A stretch of DNA of 64,000 nucleotides, taken from contig VSDK01012564.1 of assembly GCA_009767595.1 (NCBI GenBank), forward strand, positions 5,001 through 69,000, given 5' to 3'. How positions within the stretch are numbered: the stretch's first letter is position 1; every line of letters starts with the position of its first letter. Shown piece by piece: positions 58,452-64,000 of this stretch. The position numbers and the translations under genes are program-made. The notes under the pieces are model-generated. The model ran no database searches. It saw only the letters and a list, made by a program, of their open reading frames with translations, and was not told the origin of the DNA. The DNA comes from Symbiodinium kawagutii (lineage: Eukaryota; Sar; Dinophyceae; Suessiales; Symbiodiniaceae).

Positions 58452-60976
58452 GCATAGCTGCCGATGAATGGGGTGCTACACCTTTGCATCGAGCTGTTGC
58501 GCGTGGGCAACTGGTCAGCTTCGCATATTGCGCGCATCACAACTTGTGAAAACACGACTGTCACAACGGAACCGTTGTGAATTGTACAATGTAAAATTCC
58601 ACTGTCAATTGTGTAATGAAGTCTATTGTGGCGTATTTGCCTTTGTCAATGCCTTTTGCAGGGTTCCGATCTCTTGTCCTGAAGGGATCAATCTGAAGGG
58701 AGCATCCAGCATCCTAACCGATACTGCCATGAGTTCTTTTTGGTTATTGCGGCGGCTGTTGGCACAAAAACGATGATGCTTTCTGATCACTCAACTACCT
58801 TCCTTCAAGATTGTCCTCTCTCCTCGTTGAAGATTACTGCAAGTGGTCCGACCAGTCTTCACAAAGTCCTGTTTCAGCTTGTTCAAAATGTGCAAGTCCC
58901 AGCATCACCTCCAGTAAACAAGATCTTTGCTGACCAACGCTGTTTAGTTGGACCAGATACTTGCCCTGGGATGAGCATGATTGAGTCAATTTTGGGTGCA
59001 CTCATGGATTTGTGCAGCTTGGGATGCGATCCTCCAGTGTTAGGCCGTCAACCCTACTTCAGCCGAATGAATTCTGGACCTTGCAACTGTACCCTGAGAT
59101 CTAGGAGCGCTGCACCCGTTGAATTTTGTGAAACCTTGGAGCCCTTGAAGCTTCAATTCTAGAATCTGGAACCCCATGCATGCAACCCTGAAACAACAAA
59201 CACGAAACCTTGGTACCCTGCAAACTTGGATGCCTGGAACCCTGAAATGTGCAACCATACAAGGTTGGAAACCTGGAATCAATGTATATAAGCCCAAAAC
59301 CTTGAAACATGGAACCTTGCAAACATTTGCAAACGCAACCTTGGAGTCTGGAACTTTGACACTCTACAACCCTCACAAGTTGAGATCAACCTTTCAACCT
59401 CCGAGTCGTTGAACCCTGCAACTGTAAAACGCTGCTTTTTTCAAGCCTTAAACCCTGGAATCCTGGAACCATTGAAACTTTGATGATTGCAAACCTGGAA
59501 TTTTGCAAAATGTGCAACCGTGGAATCATGCAACTCTGAAACTGTGAAGCCCTGTTTCCTTCAAAACTTGCGAATGCGCAACCTTCAACCTTTCAACCAT
59601 GCAATCTTGGCACCCTGCTGCCAAGTGACCCTGAGCCTTCCTGCAACAATCGGACCGAATCGGACCTTGGAACACCCTGGAATCACCTGCAAGCTTGGAC
59701 CCACACCTTGGAGCCTTGCTCTGGAGATCTTGTAACCATGCGACCGTAAATTTTGGTTGCGCCCAATCCTTGGGATGCTGCAGTTGTGGAATCTCTCAAT
59801 GTTCGATCCCTTGAACCCTGCTCTACGCCAGAACCTTGCATGCAAAGTTGGAAGTTGGAACCATGCAACAAAAAACTCAAACTCTAAAGCCCTAAAAGAT
59901 CCTAAAAGTAGTACAGTAATAGTAGTAGGGGCATACCGTCATTCCACTCCGGCCCTAAAGAATCCTAAAACCCTAGAGCCTTAACAATGTAACCTTGTAA
60001 CCATACAACCTTGGACTCATTCAATCTTGGAACCATGGCCCTAGCAAGGTTGCGCGGCTGCCACATGCCAGGACAGTTTGAAGGTTGAAAGGTTCAAGGT
60101 TCAACACTCTCAGGCATCCCAGTTTATATGGTTCCGAGGTTGCACCGTTCCAGGGTTCCAAGGTTGCAAGGTTCAAAAGCTCAACCATTCCGCGATCCAG
60201 GTTTTCTTGCATTTCTTTAGTATGCTAAGGTTCCGAAGCTATCAAGATAAAGCTCTGGTGTACCATTTTCCAATTTCCAATACCTCCCTGAGACTGTGAG
60301 TTTTGACGCTTTTGACTTCCAAAATGTTCTTTTTTGGGGAGAGCATTTATTTAGGTCATTTACTGTATATTTTTCTTATCTACAGATGCATATGTTCTTG
60401 TGTTGGCTAAATTTCATAAGCTAGGGGGGTTCCGAATGGTTTTGGCGATAACTTTGGCGTATGCTCGCAACCGCTGATTGCGTACTCAGAGAGACAGAGC
60501 CACGACATGATTTGAATTGGTAGTGTCGTGCTGGGTTGGCACCCCCAGTCATATTTTTTGACTTGCCATCACTTATTGCAATCCAAAGGCTACACAGTAC
60601 GTTTGGTCAATTGGAATGACAATGCTCTTCGTGTCTAATTTGGGGCACCTCATAGGGTTGTGTACTTGGGGTCAGAAGCAGATATCGTTAGTCATTCATT
60701 CCTTTTTGGTTGGAAGCAACCCATTTGCGTGCTTTGGGGCATGAAACTAAGTGGGTTTCTCACGCGCTTCAAATTCTTACCCGAAGCTCCTAGATGTTGT
60801 TTATACATCACACAATATTCTATATGCATGTATATATATATATATATAAGTATGTAATGCTTTTTTAATGTTTTTCAGTTTTATTTTCCGTTAAAGTACT
60901 TCGTTCTTGCGCTTGCCAGGCTGTTGCGGAGACATTGCTCGCCAACCACGGAGACCCAAACGCAGAGGACACACTT
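58452..60976 (+). CDS. ankyrin repeat, two exons across a 2.4-kb intron
   Basis: Exon 58452-58513 encodes IAADEWGATPLHRAVARGQL, ending at a GT donor (CAACTG|GTCAGC). Exon 60920-60976 encodes AVAETLLANHGDPNAEDTL after acceptor TTGCCAG and ends at a possible GC donor. Phase is 0-0, and the joined product is an exact-register ankyrin unit: TPLH at 1-4, Gly at 10, G-D-P-N-A at 23-27. The frame upstream of the first exon is open back to about 58367, so its 5' end is uncertain. The intron holds a 140-codon anonymous frame (58740-59162) and a minisatellite. No further ankyrin exon was found downstream. Confidence 0.72.
59160..60015. repeat. ACCCTGGAACCTTGCAA degenerate minisatellite
   Basis: About 45 imperfect units of 12-20 bp, such as CCTTGGAACCCTGCAACC, all in the same orientation, lying inside the predicted 2.4-kb ankyrin intron. 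Confidence 0.92.
60075..60205. repeat. same minisatellite in inverted orientation
   Basis: Units read GGTTGCAAGGTTCCAGGGTT, the reverse complement of the array immediately upstream. The switch falls at about 60020-60075, so the two arms could form a long imperfect hairpin. Confidence 0.88.
60206..60919. other. intron sequence of the ankyrin gene; AT microsatellite
   Basis: (AT)n at 60831-60848, roughly 70 bp before the 60919 acceptor. No other coding or repeat structure recognised. Confidence 0.5.
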
Positions 60977-61049
60977 GCAGCATGTTTTCTTTGCAATGGC
61001 CCAATGCTTGGTGTGCCACCCTGATATGGCGCAAGAAACCCCAAACATG

Positions 61050-61960
61050 GTATGGCAAGTGAAGAGTTTCTTAGGAATACAAGACCCTTGGAGCGTTGTA
61101 CAATCTCCTTTGGGAGAGTTCGTATAAGATCCCTTAGATGCAAGAGCTCCCTCAGGAGGACTTACCCGAGGTACATTGGGCAAGAGCTCTGCATGAGGTC
61201 TTTACAAGGGCTTGTGCAAGACGTGAAAAGATCGAAAAGATCGTGTTACTGTTTGTGTTACAGAGCTTGGAAAGAGCTGAGAAGCTCTCTGTAAGAGCTC
61301 GTTTCAGAACGCAAGGTCTCTGCATGAGATCCTTTGACGGGGTGCCATTGCAAAAGACTCGCATAAAGACATGCTTGCATTGAGTTCTTGCTTTCCTGAA
61401 GCGGAAAATTTGCACTGCCTCAGCAAGAACTTGATGTCAGATCCTCGCACAAGATCTTTTTTTTCAAAGTTTTTGTCGGAGCTCTTTTCCGATCCTTTGG
61501 TGATACATTTGCATCAAGTCCTTTGCGAAAGCTTGTTCAGGATTCCTTGGGAAGGTCTAACATGTAAGATCTCTCTTAAGGGGTGCGCGCAAGATCACAC
61601 ACCAAGAACTTGGCACAAGATCATTTTTCAGAGTTCTGGTGCAAGATACTTTGATTTCCCCAAGAGCTCTCTTGTGCAGACTCGTAGAAGACCTTTGACA
61701 AGCTTCAGGAGAGTTTATGCAAGATCTCTTGAAAAGATCTTTGCACCAGGTCTCTCAAGGGGCCTTCCCTTGGCAAGAGCTTTACATGAGGTTCCGTGGC
61801 AAGAACACATCGGATCCTTTCACTAAGCTTGTGCAAGATCCCCTTAGGACTAGCGCAAGATCCTCGGTAAGAACTTTGCACACAAGGGACGTGCATCCCA
61901 AGAAATGGCCGGCTCGGCAAACTCCAAAATTCTTTCAAGCTAACAGGATCTTGTAAGAGC
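61050..61960. repeat. degenerate CAAGATC/AAGAGCTC-type minisatellite
   Basis: Recurring words GCAAGATC, AAGAGCTC, CAAGAACTTTGC and AAGATCCCTT every 20-40 bp, with TTGGCAAGAGC and GCATGAGGTC linkers. Very diverged; a consensus of about 30-36 bp is plausible. Frames across it are not treated as genes. Confidence 0.75.
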
Positions 61961-62162
61961 TCCGCGACGAAATGCAAAGCAAAGTCGCTTCAAACTGAAG
62001 AGTTTGTGTCAGATAAATTGCCAGATGCCAGCTGAAACGCTCAGAGCGTATGACAGATGCAAGAGTCAGAACACGTCTAGCACGTTTCAATCGATTTCTT
62101 TGCAGACCTATTATCAAACAAAGTTTGGAAGCCGAATTCCCGACTTGTGGAAAGTTGCAGCA

Positions 62163-62190
62163 GGCATCATCATCAAGATCATCATCGTCG

Positions 62191-62228
<38 letters not shown>

Positions 62229-62238
62229 GTCATCATCG

Positions 62239-62294
<56 letters not shown>

Positions 62295-62295
62295 T
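62163..62295. repeat. (ATC)n microsatellite, ~130 bp
   Basis: Near-pure ATC with CGTC interruptions immediately upstream of the Copia fragment, creating a poly-Ser N-terminal extension on the open frame from 62050 that is not part of the retroelement. Confidence 0.98.
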
Positions 62296-63138
62296 CAAAC
62301 AGCGTGTGCTTCCTACAGGCGAATCGCTTTGGAGACTTCCGCCACCGCCTTGTGCGGTTTGTACGTAATATATGAGCCCGGCCCCCGGACTCCCCCCCCC
62401 CCCCCCTATGCTGAAACCACCATCACGATTTCATCAATCCCTGTGGAGCAGGTCCGATTCGTAGCATATTCCGATGCTTCCTTCGCCACTCGTACCAAGC
62501 AACAGAGCCAGAAGGGCGGAATCATCCTAGCTACCCATGCTGACATCTTCGACAAGAAGGAAACGATTTCCAGTACTCTTTTGTGGTTTTCCAAGAAAAT
62601 TGATCGTGTTGTTGCTAGTACCCTTGCTGCTGAAACATACGCTTTGTCATCTGTTGTTGATCTGACTAACTGGTTGAGGATAGCATGGGCATGGCTATTG
62701 GATCCACGCATTCCGTGGAAGCAACCGGATACAGTCTGGAGTCAAGGTCCACCAGGTATTGCAGTAGTTGATTGCAAATCACTCTATGATGTTTTGATCA
62801 AGAACACCACACCTCAGTGTCAGGAACACCGAACATTATTAGAAGCCTTAGTAATCAAGAGCCACCTCCAATCCGGGATCATGCCATATTGGGTACACAG
62901 TGCAGCCCAACTAGCAGATGCTTTGACGAAAATCATGGATTGCTACCGGCTTCGTGCCTTTTTGAAGCATCGCATTTGTTGTTTGCACGACATGGAAGAA
63001 ACTCTCCGCGAGCGTGCAGACCGTCGTTCCACCAAGACTTGGTTGTCCAATTCCATTGCAAGCAGGGTCACATCCTCCATGGAACATGCCTCATTTTGTA
63101 TAGAAAAACACAATCTTGATAAAATTTCGGGAGTGTGA
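62296..63138 (+). CDS. Ty1/Copia-type pol 3' fragment: RNase H domain, 5'-truncated
   Basis: The open frame continues from the ATC repeat through a run of 15 C (62392-62406) into a clear Copia RNase H: YSDASFA, AAETYAL, VVDCKSLYD and LADALTKIM. Numbering from the in-frame ATG at 62050, the catalytic acidic residues are Asp142, Glu195, Asp241 and Asp290, all present. The Glu lies in the A-x-E-Y-x-A/L motif characteristic of Copia, and the domain ends in the usual basic tail with a stop at 63136-63138. Reverse transcriptase, integrase, protease and gag are absent upstream: the frame runs back into a microsatellite. The copy is therefore truncated, although its reading frame is uninterrupted. 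Confidence 0.9.
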   Translation, partial: QTACASYRRIALETSATALCGLYVIYEPGPRTPPPPPYAETTITISSIPVEQVRFVAYSDASFATRTKQQSQKGGIILATHADIFDKKETISSTLLWFSKKIDRVVASTLAAETYALSSVVDLTNWLRIAWAWLLDPRIPWKQPDTVWSQGPPGIAVVDCKSLYDVLIKNTTPQCQEHRTLLEALVIKSHLQSGIMPYWVHSAAQLADALTKIMDCYRLRAFLKHRICCLHDMEETLRERADRRSTKTWLSNSIASRVTSSMEHASFCIEKHNLDKISGV

Positions 63139-63273
63139 TTTGAATATATGACCATCTCCAGTACTCGTCATCTTTGCAGGGGACATGTCAAGTGAAGTTC
63201 TCTCGCTCTCGCGATTGGGCCCAAGACGAGGGGGTTTACTGGTCGGCTGTGGTCAGCAAAAGGGTATCTTGCT

Positions 63274-63288
63274 GCCTGGGGCGGCGTT
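63274..63288 (+). promoter_or_regulatory. candidate polypurine-tract region upstream of LTR
   Basis: GCCTGGGGCGGCGTT directly precedes the putative LTR start. It is G-rich but interrupted, so it is only a weak match to a plus-strand priming tract. Confidence 0.3.
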
Positions 63289-63405
63289 TGTGGATCCGGA
63301 GGTCCTGAGGACAGTGGTCTGTCCATACTGTTCGTATTGCACAGCCTGGGGGCTGCCTTTCTGCAACTGGTGTGAGGGATCCCTACCAACTGTGGTCATT
63401 CCACA
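63289..63405 (+). mobile_element. putative Copia LTR (117 bp)
   Basis: Begins TGTGGA and ends TCCACA, a perfect 6-bp inverted terminal repeat of the TG...CA type used by LTR retrotransposons. It lies between the RNase H stop of one element and the primer-binding site and gag of the next, exactly where a shared LTR should be. It is short for an LTR, and the second LTR needed to confirm it is outside the window. Confidence 0.5.
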
Positions 63406-63406
63406 T

Positions 63407-63418
63407 TGGTAGCGGAGC
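63407..63418 (+). promoter_or_regulatory. putative primer-binding site (initiator tRNA-Met type)
   Basis: TGGTAGCGGAGC starts one base after the predicted LTR. Copia elements usually prime with initiator tRNA-Met; plant and animal versions read TGGTATCAGAGC and TGGTAGCAGAGG. This sequence differs by one or two bases from each, so a dinoflagellate tRNA with a GCTCCGCTACCA 3' end would fit (inference). Confidence 0.55.
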
Positions 63419-63514
63419 CCGCGGGCTCTCCAGAAACCCATTGTGGCTCCTGCGAATCTGCATTGGTGGTGAATCTGGGAAAGAGCTGATCCGGGCTACA
63501 AGGTAGGGATCAAT

Positions 63515-64000
63515 ATGGCCAACGATGGTGAAGGTGGAACCAGCAGCGGAGGCTCGGGCATGACGGGCTCAGCCTCCCACCTTCCATGGCAGTTGATTCC
63601 AAGTTTTGAACCTGGTGTGACAGATTTGACGGACTATGCCCGACGTCTGGAATTCCTGGGTGGTTTATGGCCACCAGAGCACCTGCATTTGCTGGCACCA
63701 CGTGCCGCTCTACAATGCAAGGGCTCGGCCTTCCAGAAGATCGTCCGCTTGGCGCCAGAGAAGCTACGCACCAGCTCACTCGAAGGAGTGAAACTCATTG
63801 TGAAGACCCTGGGTGGAGTTTGGGGCAAAACGACCCTGGAAACTTCCTTTGAGAAGTTCGAAAAAGCCATTTATGGCACAGTGCAGCGTGCTGACGAGAC
63901 CAACGAATCGTATGTTGCCCGTCATGAAGTCATCTTTGAGGACCTCATCAGCCAGAACGCATCCATCACGGATGTAAGATCCTATGTGTTGCTGAGGAAC
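63515..64000 (+). CDS. Copia-type polyprotein, gag N-terminus (continues past window)
   Basis: Open frame from ATG 63515 to the last base (162 codons, no stop). After a Gly/Ser-rich start it reads PSFEPGVTDLTDYARRLEFL, then GLWPPEHLHLLAPRAAL and FEKAIYGTVQRADETNESYV, the helical capsid pattern of Copia gag proteins, similar to dinoflagellate elements as I know them. The frame is uninterrupted as far as seen, and the ATG lies about 100 bp after the primer-binding site, as expected for an intact 5' end. Protease, integrase and reverse transcriptase would lie beyond the window. The product would assemble into intracellular virus-like particles that package the element's RNA. Confidence 0.85.
   Translation, partial: MANDGEGGTSSGGSGMTGSASHLPWQLIPSFEPGVTDLTDYARRLEFLGGLWPPEHLHLLAPRAALQCKGSAFQKIVRLAPEKLRTSSLEGVKLIVKTLGGVWGKTTLETSFEKFEKAIYGTVQRADETNESYVARHEVIFEDLISQNASITDVRSYVLLRN

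Larger units (their letters stand above)
63185..63412 (+). other. Cys-rich open frame overlapping the putative LTR
   Basis: A 75-codon frame with CPYCSYC and CNWCEG near its end could be read as a small zinc-binding module. It lies in the same frame as the downstream gag, but the TAG at 63410-63412 and a later TGA separate them, and it overlaps the predicted LTR and PBS. Chance or a co-opted leader peptide are both possible. Confidence 0.2.

Noticed and set aside
59795-59812. GTTCGATCCC resembling a Pol III B box or tRNA T-loop
   Set aside because: No matching A box, acceptor stem or cloverleaf; it lies inside a minisatellite.
62050-62295. N-terminal extension (ATG 62050 with poly-Ser) of the RNase H frame
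   Set aside because: It derives from unique sequence plus the ATC microsatellite and is not homologous to Copia pol, so I start the element annotation after it.

Overview
The window looks like nuclear DNA of a dinoflagellate, most plausibly a Symbiodiniaceae-type alga. That is an inference. It rests on very short exons (about 30-80 nt) of pentatricopeptide (PPR) and ankyrin repeats that only read correctly if introns use GT, GC or GA donors with AG acceptors, nearly always flanked by AG|G. It also rests on a Copia-type LTR retrotransposon, on very abundant micro- and minisatellites, and on a low density of recognisable coding sequence. No prokaryotic operon, CRISPR array, rRNA or tRNA gene was recognised.

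Layout. 1-1345 is a degenerate GT-rich satellite. 4231-5136 is the one intact single-exon gene: a 301-residue acidic protein carrying five or six copies of a (D/E)n-MPPLEYVG motif and two SH3/KOW-like repeats. 7718-8054 holds two exons of a SAM-like domain. From 17.7 to 30.8 kb, short PPR exons lie on the + strand, interleaved with four adjacent tandem arrays (20.1-22.9 kb) and other repeats. 31.9-52.9 kb is dominated by simple repeats, dispersed repeat families and two local duplications (258 bp and about 655 bp). From about 53.5 to 61.0 kb, an ankyrin-repeat gene is spread over at least ten short exons on the + strand. 61.0-62.0 kb is another degenerate array. 62.3-64.0 kb is a head-to-tail Copia junction: the 3' end of one element (RNase H), a putative 117-bp LTR, a primer-binding site, then the gag start of a second element running off the window.

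The coding genes do not form a pathway. What links them is architecture: the PPR and ankyrin genes are cut at recurring positions within each repeat unit, as if the genes grew by duplicating intron-bearing units. Ordinary long open frames are mostly artefacts of repeats here, so the annotation rests on repeat-register matching and reading-frame phase across candidate splice sites. Exon ends are therefore predictions. Long stretches listed as 'other' contain nothing I can assign.
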